In this document: positions 1-5,080 of the stretch, piece by piece
How the letters are laid out: each line of letters starts with the position of its first letter
Position numbering within the stretch: the stretch's first letter is position 1
Assembly (NCBI GenBank): GCA_946479125.1
Contig: CAMLET010000250.1
Coordinates: 1-5,458, forward strand
Length of the DNA: 5,458 nucleotides
Direction: 5' to 3'
Source: an uncultured Flavobacteriales bacterium
GTDB taxonomy: Bacteria; Bacteroidota; Bacteroidia; Flavobacteriales; Crocinitomicaceae
Position numbers and translations under genes: made by a program
The notes under the pieces: generated by a model
Told to the model about the DNA's origin: nothing
Database searches by the model: none
What the model saw: the letters and a program-made list of their open reading frames with translations, nothing else

Positions 1-434
1 CGATTTGCCTTTCCAAAGGTTTGGGAGCTCCTGTTGGTTCTGTTTTGGTTGGACCAAAAGATTTCATTCACAAAGCACGTCGCGTGCGGAAAGTAATGGG
101 TGGCGGAATGCGTCAGGCCGGATTTTTAGCAGCAGCAGGATTGTACGCACTAAAAAACAATGTGGAGCGTTTGAAGATTGATCACGAAAATGCCAAACAA
201 CTTGAAAATGCGTTGAATGCTGTTTCCTGGGTAGATTCATGTATTCCGGTAGAAACGAATATTGCTGTAGCTGTTTTGAAAGATGAATCTCAGCGTGACG
301 AGTACATTGGAAAGTTAGCTGCTCAAGGAATCAAAACTTCGGCTTTTGGTCCGGGAATGATTCGTTTTGTGACACATTTAGACATTACTGCAGAAGATAT
401 CGTTCAAACGTGTTCTGTAATTAAATCGATTTAA
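1..434 (+). CDS. ltaE: Low-specificity L-threonine aldolase, 3' part (5' end outside window)
   Basis: This is a fold-type I PLP enzyme that cleaves L-threonine and L-allo-threonine to glycine and acetaldehyde in the cytoplasm. The reading frame is open from base 3, so the gene begins upstream of the window; the TTG at 21 is an internal leucine codon, not a start. The first residues read ICLSKGLGAPVGSVLVG, the family signature in which the SKG lysine (codon 15-17) forms the Schiff base with PLP. Next comes GGGMRQAGFLAAAGLYALKN, nearly the same as the matching stretch of E. coli LtaE as I remember it. Near the end, IRFVTHLD carries the arginine expected to hold the substrate carboxylate. About 144 residues are present of the usual 330-345, so the N-terminal large domain is missing. 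The TAA stop at 432-434 shares its last base with the ATG of the following lipoprotein gene, which suggests cotranscription and coupled translation. Confidence 0.95.
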   Translation, partial: ICLSKGLGAPVGSVLVGPKDFIHKARRVRKVMGGGMRQAGFLAAAGLYALKNNVERLKIDHENAKQLENALNAVSWVDSCIPVETNIAVAVLKDESQRDEYIGKLAAQGIKTSAFGPGMIRFVTHLDITAEDIVQTCSVIKSI

Positions 435-1084
435 TGAAGTTATTTATTTACATCTTAACAATATTGCTAAGTTGCACGTTTGTGTCTTGCGGCTCAGGTG
501 AAGGCGAAGGCGAAGCTGTCAATTACAGCGATCTTTCCCCGAATAGTAAACCCAAGGATCACCCAGATTTGACAATCGATTCTGTTTCCAATGAGAAACC
601 AACTGAAAGTGCGTATTTGTCGTTGATCGATTCCATTCGACCAAATGATACCTGGCAAAAGTGGGATACAGTTCTTTTTCCGGACCGTTTCGGAGCGTCA
701 AAAACAGAAAAATGGATTGTAAAAGGGGAGAAGGATAGTTTGGTGCTGCTTTATTTCAAATTCAAGGATAGTTTGCTGACAAAAAATGCATTTTATAACT
801 GGATCGACTGTTTTGGGGCGAAGCGAACTTCGTATACCATTGGAGGTAACATAAAGGTAAAAGGAAAGTATTCTTATTTTTTTGTGGGTGATTCATATAT
901 CTACTATATTGAGGCCAACAAAGCAATCAGGCAAGAAACAATTCGATCGCAATTCTTTAAAAAGCGTGAAAAGGAGAATTGGTTATACATGGTAGAATCA
1001 AAACCTACCGGTAAAGCCAGTTGGAAGCGAGTAGTGAAGGGTGAAGAACGAGAAATAAAGAATAGTTATGAAAATATTGAATAG
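434..1084 (+). CDS. Putative lipoprotein of unknown function (216 aa)
   Basis: I do not recognise a family. The N-terminus has Lys2, a hydrophobic stretch at about residues 3-17 and a lipobox-like FVSC ending at Cys19. Phe at -3 is slightly unusual for signal peptidase II, and Cys14 is another cysteine in the signal. The mature protein starts CGSGEGEGEA; acidic residues close to the lipid-bearing cysteine resemble the lipoprotein export signals that send Bacteroidota lipoproteins to the cell surface, so outer-leaflet location is possible (inference). Residues 28-60 are polar and likely disordered. Residues 60-215 look globular and rich in Lys, Tyr, Trp and Phe, with alternating patterns such as SLVLLYFKF at 102-110 and YSYFFVGDSYIYYIE at 146-160 that suggest beta strands. 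The ATG overlaps the ltaE stop by one base (TAATG), which supports this start; no Shine-Dalgarno is seen. The last 17 bases overlap the next gene. Confidence 0.85.
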   Translation: MKLFIYILTILLSCTFVSCGSGEGEGEAVNYSDLSPNSKPKDHPDLTIDSVSNEKPTESAYLSLIDSIRPNDTWQKWDTVLFPDRFGASKTEKWIVKGEKDSLVLLYFKFKDSLLTKNAFYNWIDCFGAKRTSYTIGGNIKVKGKYSYFFVGDSYIYYIEANKAIRQETIRSQFFKKREKENWLYMVESKPTGKASWKRVVKGEEREIKNSYENIE

Positions 1085-1397
1085 AGGTTTTCTATTGGTA
1101 AGACCAAAACAGGATTTTTGCGATTGGGCAAAGAAACAAGACGAAGATTACATGTTCGACGAGGCGGATGAGATGGAGCCAAGTGTTTATTTGGTTGACG
1201 AAGACGCCATGGAAGTGGAACCGGTGATCGAACGTAACTTCAAAAAGATCTTTGTAAACGAATGCGAAGCGCTTACAGACGACGACGACGAGATTCCAAC
1301 TCCTACATTGGAATTGTTCAATCAATGGTTTACAGTTGAGTATGGTGGCTGTGTTTTCGACGCGTTAAAAGAAGACCTGAAAGCGGAGTTAGAGTAG
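1068..1397 (+). CDS. Small, highly acidic conserved hypothetical protein (109 aa)
   Basis: This is a cytoplasmic-type protein with no signal peptide or membrane segment. By count, 30 of 109 residues are Asp or Glu against 11 Lys or Arg, giving a net charge near -19, including a DDDDE run at 71-75. The N-terminus, LNRGFLLVRPKQDFCDWA, resembles from memory an uncharacterised bacterial family that begins LNRxxLxVRPKQPFxxW, carries a PTVYLL-like motif (here PSVYLV at 38-43) and ends with a W/F-rich segment (here LFNQWFTVEYGGCVFD at 83-98). The length fits that family, but its function is unknown to me. The start at 1068 places the conserved LNRG motif within the first residues. It overlaps the lipoprotein gene by 17 bases in another frame, so translational coupling is likely. 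No Shine-Dalgarno and no clear terminator are visible after the TAG. Confidence 0.82.
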   Translation: MKILNRGFLLVRPKQDFCDWAKKQDEDYMFDEADEMEPSVYLVDEDAMEVEPVIERNFKKIFVNECEALTDDDDEIPTPTLELFNQWFTVEYGGCVFDALKEDLKAELE

Positions 1398-1432
1398 TTC
1401 ACCTATTTTATTCTACCGTTGACCGAAAAAGT

Positions 1433-1479
1433 ATTGTGATAAAATCAATCAATATTCAATTTTGTCCAATAATTTTGTC
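1433..1479 (+). promoter_or_regulatory. Candidate Bacteroidota promoter with duplicated -7-like motif
   Basis: The 84-base spacer before the TonB-dependent receptor holds AATTTTGTC twice, at 1458-1466 and 1471-1479. The second copy includes TAATTTTG (1470-1477), an exact match to the Bacteroidota -7 consensus TAnnTTTG, but it ends four bases before the ATG and would leave almost no leader. The first copy gives CAATTTTG (1457-1464), one base off consensus, and lies 20 bases downstream of ATTG (1433-1436), one base off the -33 TTTG. The upstream copy would leave a leader of roughly 10-13 bases and is the better candidate on spacing. No Shine-Dalgarno is present. Confidence 0.4.
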
Positions 1480-1481
1480 GC

Positions 1482-3632
1482 ATGAAAATACAATTACTAC
1501 TTATTACCCTTTTGTGTTCAATAAGTCAGCTCTTCGGTCAAACAACCATTACCGGTGTTGTAACCAATAAACAAGGTAAACCGGTTGCTGAAGCTGTTGT
1601 TTCTATCGAAGGAACTACAGATATTACGGTTACTGATGCAACTGGGGCTTTTTCGCTTTTGACTTTTGCCTCTGGTACTCAGCGTATTTCTGTCGAGAAG
1701 GAAACGATTGAACTTCAATTTTTCCCTATTGAATTGGTGGAAGGCGAAATGAAGAAGGATCTTACAATCGCTCAGGATAAGGAAATCGAAGAAGTAGTAA
1801 TTTCCGCGGGAAGTATTAAAGCTTCAAACGACAGAACAGTTGCTGTTTTAGATCCAATCGATATTGTTACAACTGCCGGTGGACAAGGTGATATCGCTGG
1901 TGCATTACAAACACTTCCCGGTGTTCAGCGTAATGGTGGAGATCAAACCGGAATCATGGTTCGTGGTGGGGATGTAAACGAAGCTTCTGTTATTGTGGAT
2001 GGAATGATCGCTCAGAATGCCTTCAATTCAAGCGTTCCGGGAGTGGCACAACGAACGCGTTTCAATCCTTTTCAATTTAAAGGAACTGCTTTTAGTACTG
2101 GTGGTTACACCGCGCGTTACGGACAAGCTATGTCTGCCGTTTTGGATCTATCGACAAATGATTTACCTGATAAATCGGATATTAACCTGGGAGCGAATTT
2201 CGCAGGAGTATATTTTGCCGGATCACGATTGATGGATAAAAGTGCTGTGGAAGTGAGCACCAATTACACCAATTTGTCTCCATTCTTCTTGCTTGCCAAA
2301 CCAAGTGTTGATTTTTACAAAGTTCCTCAGGGATTCGGTTTCTCAGGAAGGTTTTTGACACAAACTCCGACGAAAGGCTTGTTTAAAGGACAAGTGAATC
2401 AAACCTACAGTTCAACGGGGATTCAAATCAATAATCCAGCCGATCCAACACAGAAGATCAAGTTTGGGATTGATAATGAGAACACTTATATGAACGCTTC
2501 ATACAAGGATTACATCAATAACAGTTGGTCTTATTTTGGAGCGCTTTCTGTCAGTAGCAATACAGATAGAATTAAATTCGATGTATACGATATGTATCGT
2601 CATGATGAGCGTGTTCAGGGACGTGCCGAAATGAATTACAATCACAACACACGTTTTCGCATGTTGATGGGAACTGAAATTCAGCGTTACGGTTTTACCC
2701 AAAAGTTTGATACCTTGATTGGACAATTTGAAGAATTGTTGAGTGCTGCTTATGTGGAAGCAGATATTCTTCCCTTACGCAGAGTAGCTATTAAACCTGG
2801 AGTGAGAGCTGAGTATTCAACTTTGCTGGCAAAGGGGAACATTTCACCACGTTTTGCAGCTGCAATCAAAACAAGTAAGAACGGACAAATCTCGTTGGCA
2901 ACCGGAATGTTTTACCAAACTGCTCCAACAATGTATTTGATACAGGGATATCGTCCGGATTTTCAACATTCGGTGCATTATATGGCAAACTATCAGTTGA
3001 TCGACAAAGGAAGAGTGTTCCGTATTGAAGGGTATTACAAGTCATACAATCAATTGGTTCGTGAAAAAGGAGTGGCTTATACACCAAACCAGTTCCGTTT
3101 CAATTTAGGAGAAGTAGATAATTCGGGATCGGGTTACGCTCAGGGAATTGATTTCTTCTTCCGCGATAAGAAGTCGATCGAAAACTTTGATTACTGGATC
3201 TCTTACAGTTACATCGATACAAAACGCTTGTACCAGAATTATAGCGATAAGGTGACACCTGACTATATTTCAGATCACAATTTGAATGTGGTAATGAAGT
3301 ATTTCTGGATGAAAGCACAAACCAATTTCTCTGCAACGTATTCATATACAAGTGGTCGACCGTACTACAATCCAAATTCGGCGCAGTTTTTGGGTGACCG
3401 TGCACCAGCTTACCAAAATGTAGCGTTGACGGTAAGTTATTTGACAACAATTAAGAAAATGTTCGCGGTGGTTTACCTTGCAATGGACAACATTACGAAT
3501 AGAAAGAATGTATTGGGTTACCGTTACAGCATAGATGGTGCTGAGCGTTACGAAATTCAACCCCCATTCTATTTTACCTTGTTCTTCGGAGTGAATTTAT
3601 CGCTTAGCGAATTTAATAAAGACGAATTATAA
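1482..3632 (+). CDS. TonB-dependent outer-membrane receptor with CarboxypepD_reg-like domain (716 aa)
   Basis: This is an outer-membrane beta-barrel transporter that uses TonB-ExbBD energy to import a ligand that cannot be identified here. Residues 1-19/20 are a Sec signal peptide, with likely cleavage near LFG/Q. Residues 22-98 form a carboxypeptidase-regulatory-like beta-sandwich (TITGVVTNKQGKPVAEAVV, then VTDATGAFSL), as is common in Bacteroidota receptors. EIEEVVISA at 101-109 is a TonB-box-like segment of the usual xLxEVVVxA kind. The plug spans about 115-225, with DIAGALQTLPGVQ, GIMVRGGD, ASVIVDGM and GGYTARYGQAMSAVLDL. Alternating aromatic strands of a barrel run from about 240 to the C-terminus. 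At 716 residues it is well below SusC-type receptors of about 1000, and no SusD-like gene adjoins it, so it is not a typical polysaccharide-utilisation transporter. Siderophore, metal or small-molecule uptake are all possible. The ATG is followed directly by the signal peptide, which fixes the start. Confidence 0.94.
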   Translation: MKIQLLLITLLCSISQLFGQTTITGVVTNKQGKPVAEAVVSIEGTTDITVTDATGAFSLLTFASGTQRISVEKETIELQFFPIELVEGEMKKDLTIAQDKEIEEVVISAGSIKASNDRTVAVLDPIDIVTTAGGQGDIAGALQTLPGVQRNGGDQTGIMVRGGDVNEASVIVDGMIAQNAFNSSVPGVAQRTRFNPFQFKGTAFSTGGYTARYGQAMSAVLDLSTNDLPDKSDINLGANFAGVYFAGSRLMDKSAVEVSTNYTNLSPFFLLAKPSVDFYKVPQGFGFSGRFLTQTPTKGLFKGQVNQTYSSTGIQINNPADPTQKIKFGIDNENTYMNASYKDYINNSWSYFGALSVSSNTDRIKFDVYDMYRHDERVQGRAEMNYNHNTRFRMLMGTEIQRYGFTQKFDTLIGQFEELLSAAYVEADILPLRRVAIKPGVRAEYSTLLAKGNISPRFAAAIKTSKNGQISLATGMFYQTAPTMYLIQGYRPDFQHSVHYMANYQLIDKGRVFRIEGYYKSYNQLVREKGVAYTPNQFRFNLGEVDNSGSGYAQGIDFFFRDKKSIENFDYWISYSYIDTKRLYQNYSDKVTPDYISDHNLNVVMKYFWMKAQTNFSATYSYTSGRPYYNPNSAQFLGDRAPAYQNVALTVSYLTTIKKMFAVVYLAMDNITNRKNVLGYRYSIDGAERYEIQPPFYFTLFFGVNLSLSEFNKDEL

Positions 3633-3647
3633 TAATGGAAAATTTAA

Positions 3648-3702
3648 AATTGAAAATGTAGAAGATAGAATGTGGTTCTTTTCAATTCTCCATTTTTCAA
3701 TT
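3648..3702. repeat. Imperfect AT-rich inverted repeat in receptor/TPR spacer
   Basis: The left arm AATTGAAAATGTAGAA (3648-3663) pairs with the right arm TTCTCCATTTTTCAATT (3686-3702) apart from one bulged base and one mismatch, leaving a loop of about 22 bases. The wording, runs of AATTGAAAAATGGAGAATTGA on the complementary strand, matches dispersed AT-rich intergenic repeats I recall from Bacteroidota genomes. It lies in the 101-base gap between the receptor stop and the next ATG. It lacks a GC-rich stem followed by a T tract, so it is a poor intrinsic terminator; it could be a weak hairpin, an mRNA-stability element or a repeat remnant. Confidence 0.55.
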
Positions 3703-3733
3703 CTCAATTAAGTATAGACCAATAATAAACAAT

Positions 3734-4396
3734 ATGAAAAAAGTAATCGCAATTGCTGCTCTTTTAATCGGAAGCCAGGTTATGGCACAAAAGGAAGACA
3801 GTTTAGTAATGGTGGAATTGACACCGGTATGCTCAAATATGGATACCATTTCAACCTTGATGGGGTGGAAAATGGCTGGAGCTAAAATTGATAAAGTGAA
3901 AGCAAAGTATCCAACGAACTGGATTTCCAATTACTATTCCGCTTATGCCGCAATTCAAATGACCTATTTTGATGAGAAAGCAACAGCTAAAATGAAAGAC
4001 TTGTATCTGGATGCTGCTGATAAATCACTTGATGTGGTGAAAACAGCTTGTCCGTTGAAAGATGAGGTTTATGTATTGACGGCTATGGTTGCTAACGCAC
4101 GTTTGGCAGTTGATCCTCAAAGCCGATGGAAAGAATACGGGAAAATTTTCGAAGACAACTTAGAGCTGGCGAAGAAAGAGAACGAAAACAATCCGCATAT
4201 TTACTTATCAAAGGGGTATTCACTTTATTACACGCCTAAAATGTTTGGTGGTGGAGCAAAGAATGCTTTTGAGTATTTCAAGAAGTCTGAGGAGAAATTC
4301 AAGTTGATTACCACTTACTCATTGGATAAACCTTACTGGGGATATATGAGCACGACTTATATGATTGGTGAGTGCGAGAAAGAACTGAAAAAATAG
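3734..4396 (+). CDS. Secreted TPR-like helical protein, probably periplasmic (220 aa)
   Basis: A Sec signal peptide occupies residues 1-18, with a clean VMA/QK signal peptidase I site. There is no lipobox, so a soluble periplasmic protein is expected. The rest is alpha-helical with tetratricopeptide-like spacing: NWISNYYSAYAAIQMTYFD at 62-80, YLDAADKSLDVVK at 91-103, DEVYVLTAMVANARLAVDP at 110-128 and NPHIYLSKGYSLYYTPKMFG at 153-172. The last helical pair, IYLSKGYSLYYTPKMFGGG followed by AFEYFKKSEEKF, is a pattern I recall from uncharacterised Bacteroidota TPR proteins. Such repeats normally bind other proteins or peptides; no catalytic motif is seen. Three cysteines remain in the mature part (33, 106, 214). 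It follows the TonB-dependent receptor by 101 bases on the same strand with no strong terminator between, so it may be cotranscribed and act with that receptor (inference). No convincing TAnnTTTG promoter lies just upstream, and the leader before the ATG is AT-rich with no Shine-Dalgarno. Confidence 0.85.
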   Translation: MKKVIAIAALLIGSQVMAQKEDSLVMVELTPVCSNMDTISTLMGWKMAGAKIDKVKAKYPTNWISNYYSAYAAIQMTYFDEKATAKMKDLYLDAADKSLDVVKTACPLKDEVYVLTAMVANARLAVDPQSRWKEYGKIFEDNLELAKKENENNPHIYLSKGYSLYYTPKMFGGGAKNAFEYFKKSEEKFKLITTYSLDKPYWGYMSTTYMIGECEKELKK

Positions 4397-4408
4397 TGAT
4401 GAGTTAAA

Positions 4409-4422
4409 AGTTACGAGTTACG
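4409..4422. repeat. Tandem heptamer AGTTACG x2
   Basis: AGTTACG occurs twice without a gap (4409-4415 and 4416-4422), preceded by a partial copy GAGTTA at 4401-4406. Strings of GAGTTA/AGTTA units like this occur between genes in many Bacteroidota genomes (recollection). It begins just after the TPR-like gene's stop codon and runs straight into the palindrome at 4423-4440. Confidence 0.5.
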
Positions 4423-4440
4423 TTCCGATAGCTATCGGGA
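4423..4440. repeat. Short REP-like palindrome (CCGATAGCTATCGG)
   Basis: CCGATAGCTATCGG at 4425-4438 is a perfect 14-base palindrome. It extends to 18 bases through one T-G pair and one T-A pair (4423-4440). The CCGATAGCTATCGGG core is one I recall as a frequent intergenic palindrome in Bacteroidota. With essentially no loop it would make only a small hairpin, and no T run follows it, so it is better read as a dispersed repeat or binding site than a terminator. Confidence 0.55.
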
Positions 4441-4449
4441 TATGAATTG

Positions 4450-4487
4450 AAAAAGCCGGTTCAGAAATTTCTGAACCGGCTTTTTTT
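4450..4487. terminator. Strong, probably bidirectional Rho-independent terminator
   Basis: Two perfectly complementary 18-base arms (4450-4467 and 4468-4485) meet with no spacer. The stem core GCCGGTTCAGAAA is closed by a few unpaired central A/T bases. On the plus strand the stem is followed by a seven-T run (4481-4487), ending transcription of the receptor/TPR genes. On the minus strand the five As at 4450-4454 read as a five-T run, so the same hairpin can end the convergent CYTH gene, whose stop lies 76 bases away. Its position between convergent genes fits this double use. Confidence 0.93.
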
Positions 4488-4514
4488 GTGGTTATAATCT
4501 TATTAGTCTATTCT

Positions 4515-4537
4515 CTTTGCGCTCTTCTTTCTTTGCG
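4515..4537. repeat. CTTTGCG direct repeat pair
   Basis: CTTTGCG occurs at 4515-4521 and 4531-4537, 16 bases apart, in a pyrimidine-rich stretch reading CTCTTTGCGCTCTTC and then TTTCTTTGCGTTT. Intergenic CTTTGCG pairs of this form are, as I recall, widespread in Bacteroidota genomes. It lies between the terminator and the 3' end of the minus-strand CYTH gene. No open reading frame, RNA gene or promoter is evident here. Confidence 0.45.
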
Positions 4538-4562
4538 TTTAATTGAATAGTAAGTTCTTTTT

Positions 4563-5027
4563 TTAAACGGGAATTTTCTCCAATTTAATCAGATTCGAAT
4601 TAAAATAACGCTTGTCATCACTCACTTCTTTATCAATCCAGCGTGGTAACTCAAATTCCTCCGTTTCTGATTGCAATTCTATTTCTGCTACAATCAAACC
4701 CTCCAGTTTCCCATGAAAAACATCCACTTCCCATAAATGCTGACCGTAATTAATCGTATACCTTTCTTTTGAAATGGAGGTAGAACAAAAGATTTTTAGC
4801 ATTTCCTCAGCGTCTGTGTATGGAATCTCGTACTCGAATTCGTCACGTGAAACGCCAATGTTCGCTGCTTTAATCGTCAGAAAACCTTTTTCACCTTTCG
4901 TTCTTACACGTACAACGCCTTTATCGTTTTCTGCCAAATAACCCTGTTGAATTTTTTTTGGACTCAGATTCAATAAGATTTGCTGAATTTCATCGTTTAC
5001 CAAAAACTTACGCTCAATTTCTTTCAT
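4563..5027 (-). CDS. CYTH-domain triphosphate tunnel metalloenzyme (154 aa)
   Basis: This is a short, single-domain bacterial CYTH/TTM protein. Family members hydrolyse inorganic tripolyphosphate or other triphosphates with a divalent metal inside an eight-stranded beta tunnel. The signature ExExK is at residues 3-7 (MKEIERKFLV). Other tunnel-type charged residues are Arg40 and Arg42 (VVRVRTKG), Lys53 (LTIK), Glu65 and Glu67 (FEYEIP), Lys87/Arg89 (SKERY), Glu100/Asp102 (LWEVDVFHGKLEG) and Glu115/Glu117 (AEIEL), ending with SDDKRY at 136-141. Order and length closely match the small tripolyphosphatase of Nitrosomonas europaea as I remember it. I chose the ATG at 5025-5027 because it puts ExExK at the very N-terminus, as in the family. 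The frame stays open upstream to 5216, but those 63 residues match nothing and lie antisense to the divergent coding frame. A true adenylate cyclase or thiamine triphosphatase role is less likely. Confidence 0.9.
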   Translation of the reverse strand: MKEIERKFLVNDEIQQILLNLSPKKIQQGYLAENDKGVVRVRTKGEKGFLTIKAANIGVSRDEFEYEIPYTDAEEMLKIFCSTSISKERYTINYGQHLWEVDVFHGKLEGLIVAEIELQSETEEFELPRWIDKEVSDDKRYFNSNLIKLEKIPV

Positions 5028-5080
5028 AGAATGCCAATATACAATAATCAAATCAAACACTTTCTGTAATTTCGTTCCCA
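5028..5080. promoter_or_regulatory. Divergent promoter spacer (53 bp)
   Basis: The gap between the two divergent start codons must hold the start signals for both genes. On the minus strand TATATTGG (complement of 5034-5041) is one base off TAnnTTTG and ends six bases before the CYTH ATG. Two TTTG copies (complements of 5049-5052 and 5054-5057) lie upstream of it, but the gap is shorter than the usual 19-21 bases. On the plus strand TAATTTCG (5067-5074) is one base off the -7 consensus and ends six bases before the ATG at 5081, with no TTTG at the right distance. The location is supported by layout; the exact boxes are weak. Confidence 0.35.

Noticed and set aside
21..23. TTG as a start codon for the first gene
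   Set aside because: The frame is open to the window edge and the upstream residues ICLSKG belong to the PLP-lysine motif of threonine aldolase, so the TTG is an internal leucine.
1278..1292. GAC triplet run as a CRISPR-like or phase-variable repeat
   Set aside because: It is only four in-frame triplets coding Asp; a change in triplet number would not shift the frame, and there are no spacers.
1092..1325. 77-codon minus-strand frame opposite the acidic protein gene
   Set aside because: Its Phe/Val richness is what GAA/GAC-rich codons give on the opposite strand; the plus-strand gene is supported by overlap coupling and family resemblance.
2017..2232. 71-codon plus-strand frame inside the receptor plug region
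   Set aside because: It is an out-of-frame shadow of strongly conserved plug motifs in the main frame, with no independent start context.
3100..3450. 116-codon minus-strand open frame inside the TonB-dependent receptor gene
   Set aside because: It lies entirely within the barrel-coding region, has a Cys/Ser/Asn/Arg-rich composition typical of antisense shadows, and shows no domain or start signal.
3697..3930. 77-codon minus-strand frame with a hydrophobic start overlapping the TPR-like gene
   Set aside because: The hydrophobic stretch is the antisense of the signal peptide and AT-rich leader; the plus-strand gene has a clear signal peptide and protein-like composition.
4423..4440. CCGATAGCTATCGG palindrome as a terminator or an operator for the TPR-like gene
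   Set aside because: It has no T tract, lies downstream of the gene rather than at its promoter, and a far stronger terminator follows within 10 bases.
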